Shown: piece by piece, positions 36,350 through 44,668 of the stretch
Layout: each line of letters begins with the position of its first letter
How positions within the stretch are numbered: position 1 is the first letter of the stretch
Source of the DNA: Paenibacillus pasadenensis DSM 19293
Lineage (GTDB): Bacteria; Bacillota; Bacilli; Paenibacillales; Paenibacillaceae
Reading direction: 5' to 3'
NCBI RefSeq assembly: GCF_000422485.1
Contig: NZ_KE383851.1
Location: forward strand, 27,471 to 91,470
DNA length: 64,000 nucleotides
The notes under the pieces: model-generated
What the model was told of the DNA's origin: nothing
Database searches by the model: none
What the model saw: only the letters and a program-made list of their open reading frames with translations
Position numbers and translations under genes: made by a program

Positions 36350-37129
36350 ATGGAAATGAGAGGCATTATGGGCGGCTTCTACCGCCTTTCCGAATGGATC
36401 ATGAGGCTTGCGGTCATCAATCTGCTGTGGGTCGTCTGCTCCTTTCCGTTTGCGTTTTTGGTGCTGACCGCATTCCTTTCCACGGGGATCGAAGATGTCG
36501 ACGTTGCGGCAAGCTTTTTCAGCTGGATGTTCCTCGCGCTCGTCGTCGCCCCGTTCACGCTGTTCCCGGCGACGTCCGCGATGTTCGGCGTCGCGCGCAA
36601 GTGGGTCATGGGCGACCTGGACGTGCCTCTGTTCAAGACCTTTTTCCGGACCTACAAGGAAAACTATGTGCAGAGCATGGTCGGCGGCATCTTGTATGCG
36701 CTTCTATTCGCCATCATGATCGTCGATTACCGGGTATATATGAACAATCCGAGCCTGCAGCTCGTCTCGTACATCTTCATCGGCCTGATGCTGCTGCTGT
36801 CGATCTCGGTGTTCAATTTCTTCTCGATGGTCGTGCATTATCACATGAAGACGTTCCAGCTGCTCAAAAATGCGATCCTCATCACGATCGGGCGGCCGCT
36901 GCGCTCGTTCTCCACGGCGATCGTGGCCGGGTTCATCCTGTATATCAGCTTCACGAAGATCACGTTCCTGATCCCGTTTTTCATGGGCAGCTTGATCGCT
37001 TACTTCGCATTCTGGAACTTCTACCTCGTCTACCAGAAGGTGCAGTCCCAGCTGGAGGAGAAGAATCGGCTCGCCGCGGAAGAAGCCGACGTCGTGGATA
37101 CGGAGCTTGGAGAGGGCGCCAAAAAATAA
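36350..37129 (+). CDS. DUF624 (YesL-like) membrane protein
   Basis: The 259-residue protein has about six membrane helices. It begins GGFYRLSEWIMRLAVINLLWVV and has FPATSAMFGVARKWVMGDLD and LFKTFFRTYKENYVQS, the core of DUF624. YesL-type genes often sit near sugar ABC transporters and two-component systems, though here no such genes adjoin. The C-terminal tail (QSQLEEKNRLAAEEADVVDT) is acidic and cytoplasmic. Start at ATG 36350, 12 bases after GGGGGG; codon 3 (ATG) is a close alternative. Confidence 0.88.
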   Translation: MEMRGIMGGFYRLSEWIMRLAVINLLWVVCSFPFAFLVLTAFLSTGIEDVDVAASFFSWMFLALVVAPFTLFPATSAMFGVARKWVMGDLDVPLFKTFFRTYKENYVQSMVGGILYALLFAIMIVDYRVYMNNPSLQLVSYIFIGLMLLLSISVFNFFSMVVHYHMKTFQLLKNAILITIGRPLRSFSTAIVAGFILYISFTKITFLIPFFMGSLIAYFAFWNFYLVYQKVQSQLEEKNRLAAEEADVVDTELGEGAKK

Positions 37130-37139
37130 AGCGGCGAAT

Positions 37140-37168
37140 TTTACTTTTGCGGCCGCAAGGCTTATAAT
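37140..37168 (+). promoter_or_regulatory. Promoter of the 6S RNA gene
   Basis: TTTACT (37140-37145), 17 bases, TATAAT (37163-37168), giving a start near 37175-37177 at the foot of the closing stem. Confidence 0.8.
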
Positions 37169-37174
37169 AGCTAT

Positions 37175-37360
37175 ACATCCTGCGATGCTCGTTACGGCTT
37201 TAAATTGTTTTGAACCAATGGCTGTTTCCCGGGAGTTCAACATCGATGTGCGGCTGACACGCCTTCATTTCATGGAGGATCTCAAAGGCAGATCTGCGGA
37301 CACCCACCTGCGAGAGCGGGTTCAGAAACAAGCAAGCCGGACGGCATCGCGGGACTTAAT
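37175..37360 (+). ncRNA. ssrS: 6S RNA (RNA polymerase regulator)
   Basis: The 5' end (TCCTGCGATGC, 37178-37188) pairs with GCATCGCGGGA (37344-37354) to form the closing stem, and further GC pairs follow (GGC with GCC near 37196 and 37334). The 3' side (CACC...GGGTTCAG...AAGCCGGACGGCATC) resembles the conserved 3' arm of E. coli 6S, and the 5' side CTGCGATGCTCG resembles CTGAGATGTTCG there. Length (about 185 nt), a consensus promoter and a terminator support a stable non-coding RNA. 6S mimics an open promoter and binds sigma-A RNA polymerase in stationary phase. Confidence 0.85.
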
Positions 37361-37377
37361 TCTAGAGTTCAAGACGA

Positions 37378-37406
37378 CTCTGACAGCTGTCAGAGCCTTT
37401 TTTTTG
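37378..37406 (+). terminator. Terminator of the 6S RNA gene
   Basis: The self-complementary CTCTGACAGCTGTCAGAG (37378-37395) is followed by CC and nine T. Confidence 0.93.
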
Positions 37407-37474
37407 AAACGGCATGCCTGATGCCGACATACGAGCCACACCCTTATACATAGAGGTCGGAGGGGGAATCATCC

Positions 37475-37864
37475 TTGCTGAAACGGACGCTTTTCGGTTT
37501 GCTGCGCAGCTTCGAGCAGTCGGGGGACAAGGCGAAGGATCCGCTGCTCAAGTCCCATTACTACAAGCTCTCCAAGGACAAGGCTTTTGACGAGGTTCTA
37601 AGCACGCTCAAGAAGATGCAGGGCTACAAGGTGCTGCATGACGTGCCGTCGGTCGGCGAGATCGTACTGGAGAAGCGGACCGTCACGGGCCGGACGATGG
37701 ACATCACCGTCTCGGTCATCGGTACGGGACCCGTCACATCCGCGGTCGATATCTACTCCGCCTCGCGGGGCTCCCTCGGGGATCTCGGCGCCAATTACCG
37801 GGTCATCCTCGATATTTACCGCACCCTGGACAAAAAGCTGGCGGCCGTCAAGACGACCTCCTGA
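37475..37864 (+). CDS. Conserved hypothetical cytosolic protein (129 residues)
   Basis: TTG start 9 bases after GGAGGGGG. The product begins MLKRTLFGLLRSFEQSGDKA and contains an alpha/beta domain (LSTLKKMQGYKVLHDVPSVGEIVLEKRT, then MDITVSVIGTGPVTSAVDIYSASRGSLGDLG). The arrangement resembles DUF1499-like small soluble proteins, but I cannot fix the family. It lies between the 6S RNA and tpx, convergent with tpx. Confidence 0.75.
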   Translation: MLKRTLFGLLRSFEQSGDKAKDPLLKSHYYKLSKDKAFDEVLSTLKKMQGYKVLHDVPSVGEIVLEKRTVTGRTMDITVSVIGTGPVTSAVDIYSASRGSLGDLGANYRVILDIYRTLDKKLAAVKTTS

Positions 37865-37871
37865 ACAAGCA

Positions 37872-37907
37872 AAAAGCGAGCGAAGGACATCGTCCCTGCT
37901 CGCTTTT
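37872..37907. terminator. Bidirectional terminator between the hypothetical gene and tpx
   Basis: AAAAGCGAGC (37872-37881) pairs with GCTCGCTTTT (37898-37907); an inner GGAC/GTCC stem lies in the loop. Confidence 0.88.
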
Positions 37908-37919
37908 CTGTTCCTGGCG

Positions 37920-38432
37920 CTACAGCAGCGCGCGCACCGCTTCGACAGCGGCTTCGTAATTCGGATGCTCGGTCATCTCGCCGAGCACCTCGACATAACG
38001 GATCGTGTCGTCGGCGTCGAGAACGAAGATCGAACGCATGTCGAGGCCGAATTCCTTGATGTAGACGCCGTAGGCTTGGCCGAACTCATTGCCCTTGTAG
38101 TCGGAAAGAAGGACGACTTTGTCGATGCCCGCCGCTCCGCACCAGCGCGCCTGGGCGAAAGGCAAGTCCGCGCTCACCGTCAGCACGGCCACGTTGTCGC
38201 CGAGCTTCGCGGCTTCCTCGTTGAAGCGGCGGGTCTGGGCGTCGCATACGCCGGTGTCGATGCTCGGCACGACGCTGATCAGCTTGATCTTGCCTGCATA
38301 ATCGCCGAGCGTGGCCGTGTCCACGAGCGATTTGTTGAGGGTGAATGCAGGGGCTTTGTCGCCTGCCTGAAGCTGCGGGCCGACCAGCGTGATCGGGTTG
38401 CCCTTGAAGCTTGCTTGACGTTCTTGAGCCAT
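37920..38432 (-). CDS. tpx: Thiol peroxidase (atypical 2-Cys peroxiredoxin)
   Basis: The 170-residue protein has the Tpx pattern: SVVPSIDTGVCDAQTRRFNEEA with peroxidatic C63 and ARWCGAAG with resolving C98. It reduces hydrogen peroxide and small alkyl peroxides with electrons from thioredoxin in the cytoplasm. AAGGAGGACATATCAG leads into the ATG. Length and spacing of the cysteines match E. coli and Bacillus Tpx. Confidence 0.96.
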   Translation of the reverse strand: MAQERQASFKGNPITLVGPQLQAGDKAPAFTLNKSLVDTATLGDYAGKIKLISVVPSIDTGVCDAQTRRFNEEAAKLGDNVAVLTVSADLPFAQARWCGAAGIDKVVLLSDYKGNEFGQAYGVYIKEFGLDMRSIFVLDADDTIRYVEVLGEMTEHPNYEAAVEAVRALL

Positions 38433-38535
38433 CTGATATGTCCTCCTTCATTTGCAACAATGGAATAGGAAATGCCTTCTCATTATAAACATTCGCCAAC
38501 CCGGTTGTCCAATCGGGAAAGAAGGGGAGAGCCTC

Positions 38536-39168
38536 ATGATTTTCCTGCGCTACGAAAGCTTTCGGGGATACCTGAAGTCGTATCCCGTCACGTCGATCCT
38601 GATCGCGCTGAACTTGATCCTGTTCGCCGGCCAGCTGCTGACGAACGACCGCCTCACCTACGATCTGATGTTCATCCAGTGGCAGGATCAGCCCGGCTAT
38701 GCCGACAATGCCTTCGGCCTCCAGGAGCCGTGGAGGTACATCACCTCGATTTTCGTGCACGGCAGCCTGCAGCATCTGTTCTTCAACCTGTTCGCCTTGC
38801 TCGTTTTCGCTCCGCCGCTGGAGCGGCTTATCGGCGCCTGGCGCTACACGCTGCTGTACGTGCTGAGCGGCATCGCCGGGAACGTGCTGTCCGCGGTCGC
38901 GATTACCGGAGTCCAGTCGTCTCTCGGCGCGTCAGGCGCCATTTACGGCGTTTACGGCGCCTATCTGTTCATGGCGCTGCACCGCAAGGGCATGATGGAC
39001 GAGAGCTCGGTCAAGACGGTCTACATGATTCTGATCCTGGGCGTCGTGTCGCTGCTGTTCTATTCCAACATCAACTGGTATGCCCATCTGGGCGGCCTCA
39101 TCGGCGGCTATCTGATCTACGCCGCGATGGACAACAAGGAGCGCTACCGCCGGGCCCGCCAGCGTTGA
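38536..39168 (+). CDS. Rhomboid family intramembrane serine protease
   Basis: The 210-residue protein has about six membrane helices. The catalytic dyad is visible: Ser133 in GASGAIYG and His184 in WYAHLGGLIGGYL; the HGSLQHLFFNLFAL helix (H80, N84) gives the oxyanion-side residues. It cleaves membrane proteins within or near the bilayer. Start ATG at 38536 with AAGGGGAGAG upstream. The shorter length and lack of an N-terminal cytoplasmic domain set it apart from YqgP. Confidence 0.93.
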   Translation: MIFLRYESFRGYLKSYPVTSILIALNLILFAGQLLTNDRLTYDLMFIQWQDQPGYADNAFGLQEPWRYITSIFVHGSLQHLFFNLFALLVFAPPLERLIGAWRYTLLYVLSGIAGNVLSAVAITGVQSSLGASGAIYGVYGAYLFMALHRKGMMDESSVKTVYMILILGVVSLLFYSNINWYAHLGGLIGGYLIYAAMDNKERYRRARQR

Positions 39169-39272
39169 GGCGGGGGTTGCGGCAACCCTAGCCATGCCCC
39201 CCATGCGGCGCTGATCAGCCGCGTGGGGCGTTGCAGGAGCTGGCCTCGCATAACAGCGAGTCCTGCTCCGCC

Positions 39273-39318
39273 AAACGAAAAGCCCCTTCCGTCTGGAGAC
39301 GGAAGGGGCTTTTCGTTT
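39273..39318. terminator. Bidirectional terminator between rhomboid and yugP genes
   Basis: A stem of about 20 bp (AAACGAAAAGCCCCTTCCGT with its complement at 39299-39318) with a short CTGGAG-type loop. T runs exist on both strands. Confidence 0.92.
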
Positions 39319-39323
39319 GCGTG

Positions 39324-40004
39324 TTATTCGCGGTTGCTGAAGAAGATCATGATGTACTTGACCAGCTCCAGCAGAGAGATGAGGGCGGCCGCGACGTAGG
39401 TCAAGGCGGCGGCGTTGAGCACTTTGGATACGCCGCGCTCTTCCTCGTTGGAGATGAAGCCCTCGGATACCATCAGCTCGCGGGCGCGGCTGCTGGCGTT
39501 GAACTCGACCGGCAGCGTGATGAGCTGGAAGGCCACGGCGACCGAGAAGAAGATGATGCCGATGCCGATCAGGCCGGTCGCCTGGAACAGGAAGCCGCCG
39601 AGCAGCAGGAACGGCGCGATGCCGGAGGCGAAGTTGACGACCGGGAAGATCCGGTGGCGCAGCGTCAGCATCGGGTAGCTCACCTTATGCTGGATCGCGT
39701 GGCCGACCTCGTGGCAGGCGACCGAGATCGCCGATATGGAGCTCTCGTAGTAGACCGGCTCCGACAAGCGGACGACGCGGTGGATCGGATCGTAGTGGTC
39801 GCTCAGGCGGCCCGGAACCGGCTCGATCGGCACGTCGTACAGTCCGTTCGCGTCAAGCAAGCGGCGCGCGGCCTCGTAGCCCGTCAGGCCGCTCATCGCC
39901 TGCACCTCGGACCAGCGGTTGAACGTGCCCTTGACTCTGAACTGCGCCCAGATCGACAGAGCGAAGGCGATCAGGATCAGGAAGTCCATCGGATGAAAAA
40001 ACAA
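39324..40004 (-). CDS. yugP: YugP-type zinc metallopeptidase, membrane protein
   Basis: The 226-residue protein has an N-terminal membrane helix, the zinc motif HEVGHAIQH (H98, E99, H102), and three further helices, with VEFNASSRARELM carrying the likely third ligand Glu. It belongs to the neutral zinc metallopeptidase family (COG2738), whose substrates are unknown. It lies 27 bases downstream of the MerR gene on the same strand, probably one operon. Confidence 0.92.
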   Translation of the reverse strand: MFFHPMDFLILIAFALSIWAQFRVKGTFNRWSEVQAMSGLTGYEAARRLLDANGLYDVPIEPVPGRLSDHYDPIHRVVRLSEPVYYESSISAISVACHEVGHAIQHKVSYPMLTLRHRIFPVVNFASGIAPFLLLGGFLFQATGLIGIGIIFFSVAVAFQLITLPVEFNASSRARELMVSEGFISNEEERGVSKVLNAAALTYVAAALISLLELVKYIMIFFSNRE

Positions 40005-40031
40005 GGCAATCCCTCCATCTTTCTTCGTTGG

Positions 40032-40469
40032 CTACATGAAATTGCCCTTGTTCAGAATCAGCATCAGCGCCTCGATGCATGCCGCGGTCTGCGGGATGAG
40101 GCGCTTGACGGCTTGGTTGGCCTGCTTCGGCTTGAGATTCTGAATGACGGGCTCAAGCTCCTTGACCTCGCGCTCGAGCTGCGTCAGATGCAGCTCGAGA
40201 TCGCTGAGCCGCTGCGTGACCTGGGACACGGATGAGACCTTGGTCCAGCTGTCCAGGGCTTGCTTGATTTCGTCCAACGTATATTTTTCTTTCTTCAACT
40301 GTTCTATACGCTGGAGGCGTTCCAAGGTTTCACGACTATAGAGCCGATAATTGCCCTCGCTGCGGGCTTCGGGCTGGATCAAGCCTAGCTTCGTGTAGTA
40401 GTCGATCGTTCTGGAGCTGACCTCAGCCTGCTTGGACAATTCACCGATCTTGAGCAGTTGTTCAGCCAT
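40032..40469 (-). CDS. MerR-family transcriptional regulator
   Basis: The 145-residue protein has the MerR winged HTH (LLKIGELSKQAEVSSRTIDYYTKLGLIQPEARSEGNYRLYSRE, residues 5-48), a dimerisation coiled coil (about 85-118) and a short effector tail. GGTGGAGGAG precedes the ATG. It is followed by yugP in the same direction and may regulate that gene. The effector is unknown; there is no metal-binding Cys cluster, only one Cys near the end. Confidence 0.9.
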   Translation of the reverse strand: MAEQLLKIGELSKQAEVSSRTIDYYTKLGLIQPEARSEGNYRLYSRETLERLQRIEQLKKEKYTLDEIKQALDSWTKVSSVSQVTQRLSDLELHLTQLEREVKELEPVIQNLKPKQANQAVKRLIPQTAACIEALMLILNKGNFM

Positions 40470-40791
40470 TTCTCCTCCACCATCCTTATCAAACCCTTGC
40501 TTCTCTATGAAAACTATGATAATCGGTAAGCCTTCATGCCGTCAAACCCAGCCGTTTCCTGTTGCCGGTCCAGCGAGGGAGAAAAGCGGGATTGTCGAGA
40601 AAGCTTACATGAAGGCTGGATGCATCGCATGACTTCTGACGGATCGGTTTTTCATCCTGCTTTCGCGGCAAAACCGAAGGATAGCCTGGGAGGATCGTCC
40701 GTTCTCGCTGAATGTGGGGGGAAAACTTAACATTCGTTACGATATGAAAGGGGAACGTTTGATATTCTTTTCGTTTCTGAAAAATAGGTTA
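40470..40791. other. Intergenic region between the MerR gene and the amtB promoter
   Basis: The 322 bases carry no supported gene. The left part holds the leader of the MerR gene; an AT-rich stretch (about 40725-40790) precedes the amtB promoter. I saw no riboswitch or tRNA structure. Confidence 0.6.
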
Positions 40792-40820
40792 TTGTCAAAG
40801 CAGGTACTTCTGACTATAAT
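40792..40820 (+). promoter_or_regulatory. Sigma-A promoter of amtB
   Basis: TTGTCA (40792-40797), 17 bases, TATAAT (40815-40820), predicting a start near 40827. Confidence 0.85.
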
Positions 40821-40841
40821 GGCATTAAGTCTTTCATCACA

Positions 40842-40858
40842 CGTTAGAGAACATTACA
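40842..40858 (+). promoter_or_regulatory. Probable GlnR/TnrA-type nitrogen operator
   Basis: CGTTA-N7-TTACA fits the TGTNA-N7-TNACA consensus at every fixed position but the first. It lies about 15-31 bases after the predicted start and before the GTG, where bound GlnR would block transcription when nitrogen is plentiful (inference). Confidence 0.6.
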
Positions 40859-40874
40859 TTAGGGAGTGGTCGTA

Positions 40875-42233
40875 GTGGTCAAAAAGATGCTGATTTCCAT
40901 GAGCGCATTGCTGGTGCTTTTCCCGGCGATGGCGTTCGCAGAGGATCCTTCGGGAGCGACGCTCAACATGGGTCTAAATGCCCTGTGGGTCATGCTGGCG
41001 GCGATTCTGGTCCTGCTCATGCAAGGAGGATTCATCCTGCTGGAGACGGGCTCGACCCGCATGAAGAACGCCGGGCACGTCGCCGGCAAGACGATCTTCA
41101 CGGTCGGCCTTTGCTCGCTGGTCTACTGGGCGCTCGGCTACGGCATCGCCTTCGGAGGCTCCGGCAACGACTTCTTCGGATGGGGAGACTTCTTCTTCGA
41201 TCCGGCCAAGACGTCGGTCGACAACGGCCTTCCTACTACGGTCTTCTTCCTGTTCCAGCTCGCTTTCGCGGCGGTATCGCTGTCGATCGCATGGGGCGGC
41301 TTCGCGGAACGCGCCAAGCTGTCCGTATACTTGATCTTCACGATTCTGTTCACGGCTCTCATCTATCCGGTCGTCGCGCACTGGATCTGGGGCGGCGGCT
41401 TCCTTGCCCAAGACGGCGCGCAAGACTTCGCAGGCTCTACCGTCGTCCACTTGACCGGCGCCCTGGCCGCTCTGGCCGGCACGATCCTGCTCAAGCCGCG
41501 CATCGGCAAGTTCAACAAGGACGGCTCCGCCAATGAGATCCTCGGCCACAACCAAGTGTTCACGGCGCTGTCGGTCCTCATCCTGTGGGTAGGCTGGTTC
41601 GGCTTCAACGCCGGCTCCACGGTCGCGATCGGCGACGGCTTCTTCGGCTTCGTCGCCTTCAACACCCAGCTGGGCGCAGCCGGCGGCGCAGTCGCGGCGC
41701 TGCTCATCTCCTGGGCGGTGCTGGGCAAGGCGGACATCGGCACGACGCTGAACGGCGCGCTCGCCGGCCTCGTCGCCATCACAGCCTCCTGCGCGTTCGT
41801 CGATCCATGGGCGGCAGTCGTCATCGGCTTGGTCGCCGGCATTCTCGTTTTCTACAGCGTCCGCTTCTTCGAAAAAATGAAAATCGACGATCCGATCTTC
41901 GCCCTCTCCGTGCACGGCGCGGCCGGCATCTGGGGCACGCTCGCCAACGGCATCTTCGCCACGGAAGAGCTCGCCACCAAAGTCGGCGTCGGCCAAGGCG
42001 GCTTGATCGATACCGGCAGCTGGCATCAGCTGTGGGTCCAGTTCGAGAGCGTCGTCATCTGCGGCGTGTTCGTCCTCGCCGCGAGCTTCATCCTGCTCGG
42101 CATCATGAAGGCCATCATGGGCCTGCGCGTCACGGAGGAGCAGGAGATCGCCGGCCTCGACCTGAGCGAGCACGGCAACTACGGCTATCCGGAGCAGCTC
42201 AAAAAACCTTCCGGCCAGAATATCCAAGCGTAG
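40875..42233 (+). CDS. amtB: Ammonium transporter AmtB/NrgA
   Basis: The 452-residue protein has a signal peptide (MVKKMLISMSALLVLFPAMA, cleavage after AFA), then eleven membrane helices. Family residues are present: GGFILLETGSTRMKNAGHVAGK, IAWGGFAERAKLS, VVHLTGALAALAGTILL with the pore His, and ALSVHGAAGIWGTLANG with the second pore His. It conducts ammonium/ammonia into the cell. The GTG at 40875 has AGGGAG 8 bases upstream. Unusually, no glnK/nrgB PII gene follows; a DUF294 nucleotidyltransferase gene does. Confidence 0.95.
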   Translation: MVKKMLISMSALLVLFPAMAFAEDPSGATLNMGLNALWVMLAAILVLLMQGGFILLETGSTRMKNAGHVAGKTIFTVGLCSLVYWALGYGIAFGGSGNDFFGWGDFFFDPAKTSVDNGLPTTVFFLFQLAFAAVSLSIAWGGFAERAKLSVYLIFTILFTALIYPVVAHWIWGGGFLAQDGAQDFAGSTVVHLTGALAALAGTILLKPRIGKFNKDGSANEILGHNQVFTALSVLILWVGWFGFNAGSTVAIGDGFFGFVAFNTQLGAAGGAVAALLISWAVLGKADIGTTLNGALAGLVAITASCAFVDPWAAVVIGLVAGILVFYSVRFFEKMKIDDPIFALSVHGAAGIWGTLANGIFATEELATKVGVGQGGLIDTGSWHQLWVQFESVVICGVFVLAASFILLGIMKAIMGLRVTEEQEIAGLDLSEHGNYGYPEQLKKPSGQNIQA

Positions 42234-42290
42234 CGAAATCTGCTACACTTCATCCAGAGCTTGGATCAGGCCAGAGGGGAGAGACGCCGC

Positions 42291-43361
42291 ATGACAGACC
42301 CGGGTTGGCATCAGCTGCTTCACGGAATCGCCCGCGCGGAAGATTCCGCCAGCCTGCATCGCCTTCGCGAGCTTGTCCACGACCGGATGGTCGCCCGGCT
42401 GCCTCAGCAACAGACAGAGCAATTCTATGCCGAGCTGAATGACGCGCACGACGCTATGATTCGTCGCGCCATTCAGCTCGCTCAAAGCGAATTGGCGCGG
42501 CTCGGGATGGGAACTCCCCCCGCGCCTTTTGCCTATTTGTTGTTCGGGAGCGGCGGGCGCAGGGAACAGACATTGCTCAGCGATCAGGACAGCGGCATCG
42601 TTTATGGCGATTCGCCGGATGGCGAAGGCCGAGAAGAAAGCCGCCGCTATTTTGCCGCCCTGTCGGACCAGGTCGTCCAGCTGCTGCTCGGGGCGGGCTA
42701 TCCGCTCTGCGAGGGCAATGTGCTGAGCAGCAATTCGGAGTGGTGCCGCCCGCTTTCGAGCTGGCAGGAGCGGCTCGGGCGCTGGTTCGACGAGCCGGCG
42801 TGGGAGCCGGTGCGCTATTTGCTGATCGTGGCGGACAGCCGCTGCGTGTTCGGCGCTCCGGAGCTCCACGAGGAGCTCATGGCCTACTTTTATCGAGACG
42901 TCATCCAACAGCCCGTCATCGTGAAGCGAATGCTGGAAAATACGATGAAGCACAAGGTGCTGCTCAATGTGTTCGGCCAGCTCCTGCGGGAGCCGTACGG
43001 CGAAGACGCGGGCAGCCTCGACATCAAATACGGCGCCTACATCCCGATGGTCAATGCCATCCGCCTGCTGGCGATCGAGGCCAACCTGCGCGAGACGGGC
43101 ACGCTGGAGAGAATCCGCGCGCTCGAGGAGCAGGGGCTCGTGCAGCGCTCTGAGGCGGCGGAGTGGATTCAGACGTTCCGCCTGTTCCTGCGGCTGCGGA
43201 TGATGACGACCGAGCGCATCGAGAACGGCCGGTTCACGACCAACGGCAAGCTGAGCTCGCGCAAGCTGACGAAGGAGATGGCGGAGGAGCTGAAAAGCGG
43301 CCTCAAGGTCGGCAAGAAGCTGCAGCGGCGGGTGTACCGGCATACGATGAACAGGCTCTGA
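42291..43361 (+). CDS. DUF294 nucleotidyltransferase-like protein (GlnD-related)
   Basis: The 356-residue protein has the nucleotidyltransferase core YLLFGSGGRREQTLLSDQDSG (GS at 86-87 and metal-binding D98/D100 pattern) followed by a C-terminal DUF294 substrate-binding domain (LEHVRALQ-like ENTMKHKVLLNVFGQLLRE and SLDIKYGAYIPMVNAIRLLAI). The core is the same kind as in GlnD uridylyltransferase. It starts at an ATG with AGGGGAGAG upstream, 57 bases after amtB, and is followed closely by a DnaQ-like exonuclease; amtB transcription may reach both. No CBS or cNMP domain is attached, unlike many DUF294 proteins. Confidence 0.85.
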   Translation: MTDPGWHQLLHGIARAEDSASLHRLRELVHDRMVARLPQQQTEQFYAELNDAHDAMIRRAIQLAQSELARLGMGTPPAPFAYLLFGSGGRREQTLLSDQDSGIVYGDSPDGEGREESRRYFAALSDQVVQLLLGAGYPLCEGNVLSSNSEWCRPLSSWQERLGRWFDEPAWEPVRYLLIVADSRCVFGAPELHEELMAYFYRDVIQQPVIVKRMLENTMKHKVLLNVFGQLLREPYGEDAGSLDIKYGAYIPMVNAIRLLAIEANLRETGTLERIRALEEQGLVQRSEAAEWIQTFRLFLRLRMMTTERIENGRFTTNGKLSSRKLTKEMAEELKSGLKVGKKLQRRVYRHTMNRL

Positions 43362-43380
43362 CGGATGGAAAGGAGTCAAC

Positions 43381-44115
43381 ATGAAGGAAAGCAAAGGCGT
43401 CAGTCGAATGTGGCAGCTGTACAAGATGGGAGGCGTCACGCCGGCCCTCGCGTCCATGCTGGGAGCGCAGAACGCGCAGCAGATGGCCTTTATGCGCTCG
43501 GTCAACCGCGACCTGCGCAAGCAGTCTCTGCTCGATACGCCATTCGACGATCTGGAGACCGTCGTATTCGACTTGGAGACGACGGGCTTCTATCCGTACA
43601 ACGGAGACGAGATCATCAGCTTCGGCGCGGTGCTGCTCAAGGGAGGGGAGCCGGTCGAGGGCAAGACGTTCTACAGCCTCGTCAACCCGAAGCGCAAAGT
43701 TCCCCTCCATATCACGGAGCTGACCGGCATTACGAGCGCAATGGGCGAGGACGCGCCGGAGCTGGCCGACGTGCTGCATGATTTCATGGACTTCTGCGGG
43801 AAGCGCCTGCTCATCGCGCATGGGAGCGGGCATGACAAGCAGTTCCTGAACGCCGCCTTGTGGAGGACGTACAAATGCAATCTGACCCATCGCGTGCTCG
43901 ACACGATGATGGTCGCCAAATGGCTGCAGCCTGGACGGGAATCATACGGCCTCGACGAGCTGCTGGCGGAGGAGCGCATCCCGATCACGCGCCGCCACCA
44001 CGCGCTGGAGGATTGCTTTATGCAGTCGCGGCTATGGCGGACGTACCTCGGGAGGATCCGCTCGCGCAACATCCATACGCTCGGCGACCTATACGCTTAT
44101 TTGAGCCAGCACTGA
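43381..44115 (+). CDS. DnaQ-like 3'-5' exonuclease (DNA polymerase III epsilon fold)
   Basis: The 244-residue protein has the DEDDh exonuclease motifs: Exo I VVFDLETTGFYP (D64, E66), Exo II GKRLLIAHGSGHDKQFLNAAL, and Exo III RRHHALEDCFMQSRLW. An N-terminal 55-residue extension (MWQLYKMGGVTPALASML) precedes the fold. It lies 19 bases after the DUF294 gene; the pair recurs in other bacteria near transporters. It converges with and overlaps the last 27 bases of the JAMM peptidase gene. Confidence 0.9.
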   Translation: MKESKGVSRMWQLYKMGGVTPALASMLGAQNAQQMAFMRSVNRDLRKQSLLDTPFDDLETVVFDLETTGFYPYNGDEIISFGAVLLKGGEPVEGKTFYSLVNPKRKVPLHITELTGITSAMGEDAPELADVLHDFMDFCGKRLLIAHGSGHDKQFLNAALWRTYKCNLTHRVLDTMMVAKWLQPGRESYGLDELLAEERIPITRRHHALEDCFMQSRLWRTYLGRIRSRNIHTLGDLYAYLSQH

Positions 44116-44559
44116 GCGCCGGAGGCCTTCCGGTCCGGAGGCATAAGCGGCGATTTCCGGTTCGGCGGCGTTTTCCAGCGATACGATCCACATGCCAGGC
44201 CCTTCGGCGAGTCCGAAGGGCTCTTCGGCGCGCGGGGAGCCGGTCCAAAGCGCCGCGCGGCGGTCTTCTTCCGACGGGGCGGCAGGTCCTCGAGGATGGG
44301 AGTGATAAACGGCGATCAGGCGGAGGCCGGAGCGGACGAGGCGGTAATGCGCTTCGATCCATTCGGCGGGATCGAGCCGGTAGTGGCGCAGCGGATCGGG
44401 ATGGCAGTTGCGGAGCGGCAAGATGCAGGTGACGATGCCGCAAGGGTCGTCGGCCGAAGCTGCGGCTAGGCCGCATGCCTCCTGCGGCGCTGCCTGACGG
44501 CAGCGGGCGACGAGCTGGCCGAACGCCGAGGCCGAGAGCAGGTAATCGGCATTTTTCAT
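44089..44559 (-). CDS. M67/JAMM (Mov34-type) metallopeptidase
   Basis: The 156-residue protein has the JAMM pattern E27, H86-x-H88, S96-x2-D99 in AVYHSHPRGPAAPSEEDRRAA. JAMM enzymes cleave isopeptide or peptide bonds next to sulfur-carrier or ubiquitin-like proteins; bacterial short forms process MoaD/ThiS-like proteins. No such carrier gene lies nearby. Its 3' end overlaps the exonuclease gene tail by 27 bases. The ATG follows AAAGGAGCG. Confidence 0.9.
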   Translation of the reverse strand: MKNADYLLSASAFGQLVARCRQAAPQEACGLAAASADDPCGIVTCILPLRNCHPDPLRHYRLDPAEWIEAHYRLVRSGLRLIAVYHSHPRGPAAPSEEDRRAALWTGSPRAEEPFGLAEGPGMWIVSLENAAEPEIAAYASGPEGLRRSVLAQISV

Positions 44560-44668
44560 AGCGGGCGCTCCTTTGGGGGATCATGGAAGGGACGGCCTTG
44601 AGTCGGCCTCCTCATTCATGATACCATGTCGATGACAGGAAGACGGCAGTAGCGAAGGAAGGTAGAGC

